A DNA stretch of 64,000 nucleotides, from assembly GCA_947172415.1 (NCBI GenBank), contig OX359202.1:5504899-5568898 (forward strand), in the 5' to 3' direction. A program made the position numbers and the translations under genes. This DNA is from Chondrosia reniformis. Its lineage: Eukaryota; Porifera; Demospongiae; Chondrillida; Chondrillidae. This document shows positions 48,470 through 60,700 of the stretch, piece by piece. Within the stretch, counting starts at the first letter, position 1. Each line of letters begins with the position of its first letter. A model generated the notes under the pieces. It had not been told where the DNA came from. It saw only the letters and a list, made by a program, of their open reading frames with translations, and did not search any database.

Positions 48470-48774
48470 GCTGTATCATGACAGAGGGAATAGCTCCCTC
48501 TGTCTTGTATGCCGCTACACTATAACAGGCTCCTAATTCCTTCTCTTCGAGACACACAGGGTAAGAGAATACGTTTCAATTCACTGACATTTATCGTCGG
48601 CCATTTCTACATATTAAGCGAGCATTGGCAAATACATTTTGTACTAGTAATAATACAGGTATTTCAATACAAAAGCAAACTGAAAATATTACAATTAAAC
48701 AGGAATTGTTCTAATATAAATGTAATTCTCCTTGTCACTCTCACAAATGTACCGTTAAACCCAGACACTGCTAT
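48470..48774. promoter_or_regulatory. spacer between SIRT2-like stop and poly(A) polymerase start
   Basis: 305 bases that must contain the 3' UTR of the SIRT2-like gene and the promoter of the polymerase. No specific motif was recognised apart from a short inverted repeat around 48484-48500 (agggaatagctccct). Confidence 0.4.
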
Positions 48775-51700
48775 TTACAAGGCACTGGATGTTTTCTGGG
48801 TGTCACCAGACTTTTCTTGTGGCTTCTTCTGATCCTTGTCTTTGCCTTCCTCATTCTGAAGGAATTTGCTCATTTCTTTGTCCATTTCTGAATCAAGACG
48901 TGCATGTTCTCCTTTGTACAGTTCAGTCAAATTCTCCTAAATTGATGCAAATGGAAATAGTCACAAATGTCATTTCTAAGAACTTATAATATTATAATAC
49001 TCAATAAGGATTTTCCTAACACAGTGTTATTAAAACACACGAACTGGCTCCTTAGTAGATAAATTAAACAAAGGCAGCTACACACAAAAAAATCTTTGAA
49101 GAATTCATCAGCTGTAATTGAAAAGGATGTAATATTCTGCAGTCTAGGAAATACACTATATATAGACATGTTTGTAAAGATGTATGTTAATGTAACTGAA
49201 CATGGTTTTTCATGAATATGAGATAAAATACAAAAACTTCCATCGGAGATTTAACAATTTCCTTTAACATCAAATTAAAAGAAATGATTTAATTATGATC
49301 TGATCAATACTGAAAAAATTCATTGACTCATTAAACAGAATTATTAAAAACAGTTACTAAAGAGAAAAGTACAGCATTTATGAAACATCATATATGATTT
49401 CATTTTGAGAGGTGATTGCAATAGTATGTGTTGGTAGACATTCAGCACCTATAGCACCTATAGCACCTCTAGTCCCCTTCGTTCCAACACCAATTCTCTT
49501 ATTTTGTACAGTCAAGCTGTATTAGACTATCTAGTATAATCAAAATATGAGATCCCTCACATTCCAAGTATGCAGCACTTGGGAATCTGAGACCGCAGAG
49601 TATGAAAATTCCATAAATGCAAAATTCCCCCTGGATCTGTACCTGTGAAGCGTATCAGATTTTAGTACCAGACCAACTGAGGCAGATATCCTTAAGGAGT
49701 GTCAATAATGAATGGTATGCATAAAATTGTGAAAGTCATTACAGCAAAACATTTAGCTTGAAAGGGAGGATGTATTTCATATTAAGGAATCTTTACAACT
49801 CAAAGATTACAATTACAAGAGCTGAACACAGCTGGGAAAATATTCTGACCATTACATTTATACATATGTATGTACTTGTGTGCCAACTGGTACTACGAGC
49901 AAGACATACGTACGTACATGTACATAAAACAGTCCAAATCAAGCAACCAGCACCTTATACGTACATGAGAAAATGGATACAACCTAACCATTTTGAACTG
50001 ATCACAGAGACACTAATGTTAGACTGATTATGTCCAACATAACTCAATAATAGGCACTAATAAGATCTAACATCATTCTGTATATACCTTTATACAATAG
50101 TCATGGTAACAGTACAATGGGATATATAGAGACTGTAACTACGTATACAATCAAATATGACCAGTGTGATGCGGCACAATTAACATTCAAATCAACTTTA
50201 CGGGAGAAATTGGACCACATATTTGAAATATTATGTGCATACATACACATACAAAACATTGGCTACAGGTAAAGATATGCACTTAAAATCTCTTGGCTGG
50301 CTACTAAATAATATCCCCATAGATATTGTAGGAGTAGGCAGGTATGTACACAATGCCAAATTATCGCCATACTGTGATTAGGTATGCAAATTTGTCAAAG
50401 AAGGGCAATCTCTAAGTTATAATAACAGTTAGGTAATCCATAGACTCTCTATGGGATACATACTTACTTCCCAACCAATTAGTCTTGCCAGTTCCAAGAC
50501 GCCTGTGTCACAGTCTCCTTGATAAAATACATCCCTGTACCCAGTTTTCTCACTGAAATCAAAACCTGATGCTCCACCTCCACTAAGTAGGGCCATTAAA
50601 TCAAACTATTGAAAAGTATAGGGATTGTTGCTTAATAGACGGCAACTCATAAAGACAAGCATACAAGTATGTCTTTTGAATCAATAATAATCATTTTCAA
50701 TATGCTACATACATCTACTTTAAAGTAAAAGGCTTATTAGGAAACATAACTTAGTGAGAGCTTCAGATGAGGATATACAAGAGTTTCTTCCTTCTTCTCT
50801 TCTGCTCCACTGGGCCAGACAACTGTCTTTGGGAATTCCACCCTTCATCAGTGATCCTGGGAATCTTCCTGATATTTATATTTATATTTTGTGAGTCCTC
50901 AACATAATAATGTATAAACATAATATATTGAAATGGAAGTGACAAACATGTACGTATGTACTGCGGTATATTATTGGCTAGCCGAGGAATTAGCCACATT
51001 CTAAAATCTGAACTACCTTCTTTTCTCCAGCTTTCTCTCTGTTAATGAGTAATCTTGGGCAATCCTCTCTTACACTATATACATAAGCACATACATACGT
51101 ACATATAAGCACAGAAACACCTTTCACATAATATATATTTATAATATGGAAAACGTAAATATATAATAGTTACAGCCCAGAGGCAAGAACCACAACTCCA
51201 CCTCGGCCTTGTATTAAATTTTGGCTATAGTCCTCTAACATAATACTCTCAACAGTATATTATGCATAATTTACTACACAGGTAATATGCAATAGATATT
51301 GCTTTATGGGAGCACTATAATACCATTTATAGAGACTTGAGGGTACATTTAACTTGAAGTTCTATCTCTTTAGGATACTTGTATTATAAAGTTGCTGCAT
51401 GACATTAACTACAAAAGACATAAAAAAGAGACTCGTCAGAAAAATACAACTAATAAGAGATTTAAATCCTGCTAACTATCCCACATTGTCAAACCAGCCA
51501 CTCCTAATTCTCAGAACATTGGGAACGGATCTTTGTCATCGATTAAGTTTTGAATTTGGGTTGTGACAAATCGCATGCAGGGTGACCGGAAACTCTTCGT
51601 TGTTGAATAGTACGTAGCAAATGACTCTTGCTAAAAACTACCATATTAACATTATTTGTATATTATAATATTATTAGTCAAGTACGCTTTATCGCTGTAT

Positions 51701-54700
51701 AGGGACTAAATGTACAACAGATAAAACAGTACCTTTTCCTACTCCTTATTACAATCACACGTCAGACAATTTGTAAAATGTGCTGACTTTGCAAAATAGT
51801 TTAAGGTTAATTCTTTCATTTGAAGTTAGAATTCCCATTATTGTTTAAAAGATATATCCCTTTATTTCAAGGTAGCAGTGCTAGTAGGAAAAGAGGATGT
51901 CATACAGTATAGAATCTACTTACGTATGCTACCAAAGTGTACAGTTGAAAGCATTTCATATCACCCTGTAATTGCATAAATTTTACAATTCCTTGCCTAC
52001 AGCAATATGCAACACTTATATATTGATAGATACACTTACAAATAGCATATATTATTGAGCATTCACTCACAATTGCTTATGAGCGTTAACAGGTTTGCCA
52101 TATCAGAAACAGAGGGAGTAAGCAGAGCCAACACAACGGTGTCACACATGATTATACACAAATTGGCACTTACTGTAGAGCGGAAAATTCCCACATGCAG
52201 TATAGCACACCTGTAGGTAATCCTTGAAATAAAAACTATGAAAATTATGCTAGAGTTAGAACGTTTCCATGAAGGTTTCCTGCTATACAGTATTATTTAT
52301 CAAATTCCTATGAGTATACTGCACAGAATACAGAGCTTTGGATTAAGATGCAGTCTTTTTATCTCTTTCTCCACTGGATAATGTGTTATTTCAGCTTTAT
52401 TAGACCCAGATCTAGAGGATGTTCCTATAGTGTCCAGGAACTCAATAAATAAGTAGATAGTCACCCCTAACTGCTTGTATTTTCAAAATATGTTAGGCTT
52501 CTTAAGCAATTCTTACAATAATTAAAAAAAAACATTTTAACCTGAGAAGACATAGTATAGAGCTGGTTAACCAGTCCTCAGTGGGACTACATAACCAGTC
52601 CCCAGTGGGACTACATAACCAGTCCTCAGTGGGACTACATAACCAGTCCTCAGTGGGACTACATAACCAGTCCTCAGTGGGGCTACATAACCAGTCCTCA
52701 GTAGGGCTACATAACCAGTCCTCAGTGGGGCTACATAACCAGTCCCCAGTGGGACTACATAACCAGTCCTCAGTGGGGCTACATAACCAGTCCTCAGTGG
52801 GGCTACATAACCAGTCCTCAGTGGGACTACATAACCAGTCCTCAGTGGGACTACATAACCAGTCCTCAGTGGGGCTACATAACCAGTCCTCAGTGGGACT
52901 ACATAACCAGTCCTCAGTGGGACTACATAACCAGTCCTCAGTGGGACTACATAACCAGTCCTCAGTGGGGCTACATAACCAGTCCTCAGTGGGACTACAT
53001 AACCAGTCCTCAGTGGGGCTACATAACCAGTCCTCAGTGGGACTACATAACCAGTCCTCAGTGGGGCTACATAGTGGAGCTGCTTTATTTCTTGTTCCCA
53101 AACCTTCTCTATACAAAGCAGGTTACCATAGTAACCAAAATTGAAAGTAAACAGTGCTCTACTCAGGATATTATGTATGGGAAACAGACCATGAAACTGG
53201 CACAACTCCACCAACAGGTAATGAAGTAAGTAGTTTCAGCTTCCATCCAATTTAACAGAAAACAACACCAAACAAACAACATGAAGGATTACATCATAGC
53301 TATATATAGATATCTATACACATTCACTGAGTGCATAGAAATACATGAGCAGTGTTTTCTCTCAGAGTATTTAGCAAGGGAGGGGGGGGGGAATGATGAT
53401 AGAAATGAAGGGGGGCAAACATGTTTAGTGCACCAATGTTCATTCTAGCACATATATAGCATATAACATTTGACATTTTCAAGGGGAGGGCAGAGGGGGC
53501 AATTTCCCCTGAAAGAAACCCTGATGAGCATGGCGAGAATGAGAATAAAAAGGAAAAATTACAATATGAAATATATTCTTAGTCAAAGAGGTATTAGGTC
53601 TAGTAAAATAGTCTATTCCAGCTTCATGTTACCCTTATCTACAGGAAACGTGCTTTAGATTATTGTTAAATTCAAATGTGCTTTAGATTATTGTTAAATT
53701 CAAACGTGCTTTAGATTATTGTTAAATTCAAATGTGCTTTAGATTATTGTTAAATTCAAACGTGCTTTAGATTATTTTAATATTATTAAATTCAATCCTT
53801 AAATGGATCTTATCTTAATCTGAAATGATGGTTATTTGCACAAATTGTTTCTTGCTATAATATGTGGCAACTCCTTTAGAGATACAAGAACATTTAAATA
53901 TCCCAATAGAAAGTGTACAGAATCAATGGAAACTGGTGACAGGTCATTTCAGAAAAGAGCTGAGAGGTGGTCAATGAACAACTGTCCATTATATACTCAA
54001 GACTTAAAATCTTAGGGATGGGAAATATGCATGTAGATGACTTATGTTCCACATACACTTGATATAGGCTATAAATATCAGTATTAAGAATATTATGTAT
54101 ATGTATACCTACTGGTGAAGGAGAAGGCTTACACTGTTCAGTATTCCTATAAAGAGAATTTGAAACTTGAACTATTCTGTAGTACAACTATACTGTGTAC
54201 AGATTAGGAGGGCAAACAAGAATACAGTTTTACATGAAAGGAGGAGAGTGTGTCTGGTACAAGCTAACACAGACAGAAAATGTATTTCCTGCAAAACACA
54301 TACGTATATCACACCATCATCGACAAGCACAATAACACACTACACAAGTAATATACTGACTAACAAGACAATATACGTAGCTTACTGTCTACATATGTAC
54401 GTAAATTGCTATACACATACTATAGTCTCCGCTCTACAGTTATAACAGTTATATGCATGAACAATCTGGAACACCATATTCCAAAAAAATGGTTATCATG
54501 CCTATGAAGCTAAGGAAGTATAAAGAGGTTAGACTTAATTATAACACAATTTTCTTTAAACTAATGGCAAACCTATAGAGCTTTGGATGAGGATACAGTT
54601 AGACTTCTTTTCTTCCTTACTCCACTGGGCCAGACAATGTACTGTTTCTGGGAATTTATGTATCTCAAGTGTTCAAAATACATGTCATTTAATACAAAGA

Positions 54701-57700
54701 AACAAACTCTACAGATGTTACTTGAATACCAACTTTATTAGTGTCGACAAGAAGTGATTGAATGCATACAATGTGCAAAAGCTAGAACAGAAATGTCTTT
54801 CCATACTTCACTGCTCAGACAGATGTGAAATGATTAAAGGATTTGTCTTAGCACTATAATCCAGTACCTTACAACCACCCAGGCATGAATTTAATGCCAT
54901 GCTGAGCAAAATTATATACATATATACCTCCAGTACACTCCCTAAGTAATATGTATGAGCATGTACTACAATACATTCAACATACGTACAAATTTCAATA
55001 CAAAGTTGAAGATTTTAATCTAGAGGTCTTCTTCTTCTTCAATAAAAGTATATACGTAGTTATTCTGTAGGTATTCTACAGCTCATGAATCAATAGGCCA
55101 AAATGTACGTATATAATACAATTATAACATCATTTCATTCTACTTGTATGACTTATATATGGATACCAGCATACCACAATAATAGATGAACTGATACACC
55201 TTGTATAACAAACTATACACACTTTAGGGTTATCAAAGAGGAGAGGAAATTCTGGGAATAAAAAACTTCCTACATTTGTATGGTTTCCCGTATATACATA
55301 ATATACATTTGGAAGCCAGTCTTGGGGAGACTCAATTTCTATTACATTTCCCTCCAAGAAGTGGGGATTAGTTTGAAAGGAACTTACAGATCCACCAGGG
55401 AGGCAAAGGGTTGTACCAACAAGGACGTCCCCATAACAATCAGCATGTCAGCTTCCTTCATATCCTATGCAACAACGATACAGAAAGGAAATGTCACAAG
55501 ACAAATAAATGTTCCATAGGAGGAATTTTCAAATTGGATACTGAAGCTGAGATTGTGAATAGTTATGGCAGAAAACCTTTATATTTGTGCATTCAATATA
55601 AGTAATGCACAAAGGTACATTGAAAAGGTAATGAATGGCTGAATCATCTTAAGTATCACTTAGCAACAACATCTGAATAACAATTTAAAATGCAAATCTT
55701 CTCATGCAAATCAGGATATTTGTAATATTTAAATCAACATAAGGTTGCCAAGGTACATAAGGAAATAGATAGAATAGACATGGAATCTATCTCCTAGACA
55801 ACACAAACCACATGGCAGTTCCTACATAGCAGACATTGAGAGGAGAAAGAAAGTGTAAAATTTTACCTTCTTCATTAATCTGAAGAATCTTTCTGGTAAG
55901 CTTTCTCCAAAGAATACAATATCTAGGAAATGGAACAGTTACCTATGTCTTCCCACACAAACAAGACTGGGAAGTAGACTTGGTAAGTTTTGATTATCAC
56001 ATTAACTTGCCTGGCTTAATGATTCCTTCACAATCACACTTTGGAACCTTCTCAGCAAAAATGTGTTCTACAAACAAGTAAACAGTGAAACACACACAAA
56101 CTGACTAGAAAAGCCTTCACATTTCACAGTTCAATGCACAACTGATGGCACACACAGAACATCCTATGTGTATAGAACTCACACACATAGGATGTTCTGT
56201 GTGTGGAGTGCTACCATCAGTTGTGCATTGAACTGTGAAATGTGAAGGCTTTTATGGTCAGTTTGTGTATATGAACTCTCCTGCACTTTTCACCTTTCAC
56301 AAACTCATGGGGAAATTCCCTGCAGCATTCTACACAGTGAGCATCAATAAAGTTTCCATGGGCCTCCACCAGCAGCTCTGGATCAACTCCTGACCTTCTC
56401 TCTAAGGTGTCAATGTTCTACATAATGGACAGCACATCCATAGATTATCTATGGTTATATGTAATCCATATATGGTCATGTAATCTGTAATCTATGGTAT
56501 ATGCAAGGTTAATTGTCCACACATGTGGTAGCCATGGCAATACCCACAGTTGCTATGGTAACCCATAGGTAATTATTGTTAATTCATCACATAACACAGA
56601 AAAACAATGAGAATATTGCCTAGGAGACCTGATTCATTCTATTATGTACTGGAGGTTACAAAGGAAATACCATTAAAGGAGACACATTCCTGCACATTAA
56701 ATATAATATTATGTACTAGTACAGTAAAATATTTATAAACGCACATACTTATACAAACTATTACAGTCATAAATTGCTTAAAATACTGACAGTCAATTGT
56801 AGGAAGTCTTTACTTGTTACCTAGGTTACCTAGGTAACAGTGACAAAAATAAATCATCAGAGAGAGATTAATCACTTTACCAATCAGATAATGTTAATCA
56901 CTTTACCAATCAGATAATGTACACTTAAACATATTATATACTGTACAAAGACAAATAGACAAAGTAATTAACACACACAACACTAACTTGTGTATAGTTT
57001 CTCAACAGCAAACCCTTGTCAGCCAGTAATCGAATAAAATAGTGAGACATCGTTGGCTGGAACAAGATACAATGTTGCAATAATTAAATGCATAACACAG
57101 CTACGTACATTATTTCATGTTCAATCTAATACTGAAAGTGAACAAGTTATTCTATCTACTCATGTAATTTTATATTCAATGAGTATTTACAATAACACCA
57201 TACGTACATGCTACATTATACGGCATTACTATGTACATCTACGTACATGTAACAGACAGTGCAGCTAAGGAAAGGTCTCTCCATGAAGGGAAATAGGAGA
57301 CAATCATGATAATATTCAATAACATAAACATAACATAAATGTTAAGCTGAATTCACCCTAAACAGATCTTTTATGACTATTCCTACAAGATTTGTAGCCA
57401 TGGAGATAGTTAATAGAGCATTGAAAAGATTTTAAATCCGGAAAGGATGTACTGTATGTAACTGGCTTATGGGATGGATGCTTGTGGCATTTGATTGGCT
57501 GATTTAAAAGTGAATAAAGATCACCATGTACAATTGTGTGCTTCCACTTTATATACATACATTGTGGAGGACATATTATGGCATATTTCCAAACCAGTCC
57601 CCCTCCCTAATAAACTGAATAGAGTATCTATAATATCAAAATACTATATTAGTTACTAATTTAAAAAAGTAAACATAAAAACTATTACAATGATTATAAA

Positions 57701-60700
57701 CCATACAATGACCAACCATTTCGTTAGCCTAATTATAGAGGTGCAATAACAACCAATGACAGGCAGTGATGCCTAATTAATGTCTCACGCAGCCAGCCCT
57801 CAATAACGGCCTACACTGTGATGATAGTAACCTATGTACTATTGTAGAACATAAAAAGCTGTATATTGACCGTAACTACTTACAGTTATTAGTAGCTCTG
57901 ACAGCAAAGGTAGTTAAAATATCTGTTACAACCCTCCTTGAAGCCCTCCCACATACAAAACAAATGGGAAGTTCATTGCATGGACGGTCTAATCTAATCA
58001 CCCACGTACCTTGAACCTCCCAGGATACAGCTCCTTTGCCAAGAGAAAAAATGGTTTAGGATTTTCCTGTGACAGTTAAGGTTAGAATATTAAACACCTA
58101 CGTATGTACATATTACTAGTAGAAGTTATACTGTAAGTGTACTAATGATATCAGAGTACAGTATGTAGACATGGACATATGAATTTATTCAGCTAGTACA
58201 AACATTATTTTATTCTTGCATACGTTTACAGTGACCAAATGTATGACCTTTGCCCTCCAGCTATTTATAGACTCATGATGTCATAATGTAGGTCAGCTAA
58301 AAATCAAAATCTCCCACCAATTAACTAGCTTAGCAGGTAGCAACTGAAAAAGGAGCCTTTCTCATGTATATGGGCTTGCAATGCAGTTTCTTCTATGAAA
58401 TCGTCTTCTAAACTATCACTGTCCGCCAACATTCCACTACACATTGTACATACTTATGTAGCCCAATTGTAGCACTAGATTAGAATAGATGGTACTAAGT
58501 GGACAAGCTACCTTCAAATAGCCAATCTCAAAAACAGATTGAGGACTAGGAAGGTTGTACTTTTGTAAATTGTCATACAGTCCAGTACCGGGAGTGCGAA
58601 AGTCAGGAATGCCAGCAGCTATAGGAGATGAATGAGGACACTAGTGACCAACACATGGAGGCACGCCTTGTGTATACACAAGCTACACTTACATACATCC
58701 AACATATCATTTTCCTACATGCTATGCCTACTCTGTAAAAGGCATATAGGGAACTAAACCTGGAGAGAGTTTTGGATGAAGATACAGGAGTCTTTTCTTT
58801 TCTTTCCTTCTTCTGCTCCACTGGGCCACATCTATGGATACTCTCTTACAATCTGTTCTGTATGTACAAGCTAACATATGTCCCACTTTCCCAATTCATA
58901 CCAATACCCAGAGGAGAACAAAAGAGCTCCTTTCAAAAGTCCTTATAGTATGCACAACTAATAATGCTGGTCTAGGAAGGTGGCAATTAGACACAATCGT
59001 ACTTATTCCTACATGCATATACTACCCTGCTACTTGTACGACATACTATAGTATCAGATGTACCACAAATCTGGATAGTAACATAAGGACATGTGTGCAC
59101 ATTATACGTGGGTATATTTCCATCCCTATAGCAATAATTTTAAACTAAAAATTCAAAATGGATAGACTTTTCTTATGAATCATCACCTGTAGATATCCCA
59201 GCCCCAGTCATGACCACAATCTTGCCAGCTACAGGACATAAGAAGACCAGATTGGTTGAATGTACACATTTACAGGATTGAGACATGAGGTACACTTCCT
59301 CTTCTAACCATTAAGTCACTTTAGGAAACTCCACATCAGTGCCATGACTTCACCAGTGAAGCCATGCCAAGACTACATATGCTCAATTAAAATATTTTAA
59401 CCATACAATTCAAACTAGAAATATCTGCCCTATCAACAATTAATACATAAACCTGGAACTAGAACTAAATCAAGAAAATAACAATTGCAGAATATACCTA
59501 AATTACAATTACCAGCATAATGTCATGTACACAGCTGATGGACAGCCAGGAGGTGGCAGGAGGTCAAGGAGGATAAATTGTTAGAGATGTACTTGACAAC
59601 AGCAATGTTAAAATCATCATTGACAAGTGACAGGAAATGAAGGAGAAAGGATATGAGATTACAAAGCAGTCATATAACAGAAAACCATTGCTCATTCCAA
59701 ATTGGGTCACAGGCGATGTATTATATAGGTATGTCTAGAACTCTCAGGGTCACTGATGAAGGATGGAGTTCCCAGGAACAGCTATCTGGCCCAGTGAAGA
59801 AGAGAGGGAGAAGGAGAACACTCTTGTATCCTCATCCAAAGCTCTCACTAGGTTTAGTTCTCTATAGGCCTTTACGTAGATGTAGCATGTAAGAAGAATG
59901 GTGTGTTAGATTATATGTATGTCTTGAGGTGTTGGGAGTCGTCTTATCAGTTTGTTTATTAATAATTGTGTTACTTTTCAAGAACCTTAGCTGTATCAAA
60001 TTAGTGTTGAAATAATAGAAACTCCCACTGTTAATCTAAATCATGAAAGGGAAGATAAGGATAACAAGCACTTCCTTATTCTAACTCTTCACAAGCCAGC
60101 CCACACTCTTACTAGCACATTACATTTCTTACTAGAAGTCGCTCACTCCCCTTCTCCACTTACCACGTACAATAGGACTGGAATGCTAGCAATGCCATCT
60201 ACACATTCCTCAGGGTTTTAACAGGTCAAAGAGTCTCTACAAGTAGACCACAACTGACACTATACCAAATATGGATATATGAATCAGCTGGCTTGCATTT
60301 CAGATTTTCTTCAACCACCCACTATCTAAGTGCCCTGAAAGCCAAGACGATGATGACACATTACATTATTATATGCATTTACTCTTCTCATCTTTCATTG
60401 GTTCATGTAGCTTTCCTATAGTAACTATAGACAATAGACACTCCCTTCTCCTGCCAACCCACCCATTATTGTCATTCTCATACATCAAAAGGACATTCAA
60501 TAACATACGTAGTGACATAATAGAGATGATATTGATGATATTGATAATATGTACATTTAGGGTGGTCTCCTCCTATTCTGCCCACCCACACTTAATTAAG
60601 GGGTACTTCTGTACTGATAAGGAACGTATCAGTACAGTGACTACATTACCTTATCAGTGTACTATAGTACACTAGATATGAAGCAACAGTACAGCCTACT

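Larger units (their letters stand above)
51080..55380. other. 4.3-kb SIRT2-like intron
   Basis: Between the exons at 51017-51074 and 55388-55464. It holds two minisatellites (52567-53072 and 53645-53790), a G-rich segment around 53370-53400, and two fragments of the dispersed repeat at about 52325-52400 and 54570-54660. No coding sequence was recognised. Confidence 0.55.

Noticed and set aside
52502..53214. Three overlapping open frames of 187-215 codons
   Set aside because: All come from the 24-bp array, whose unit is a multiple of three; no unique coding sequence is attached.
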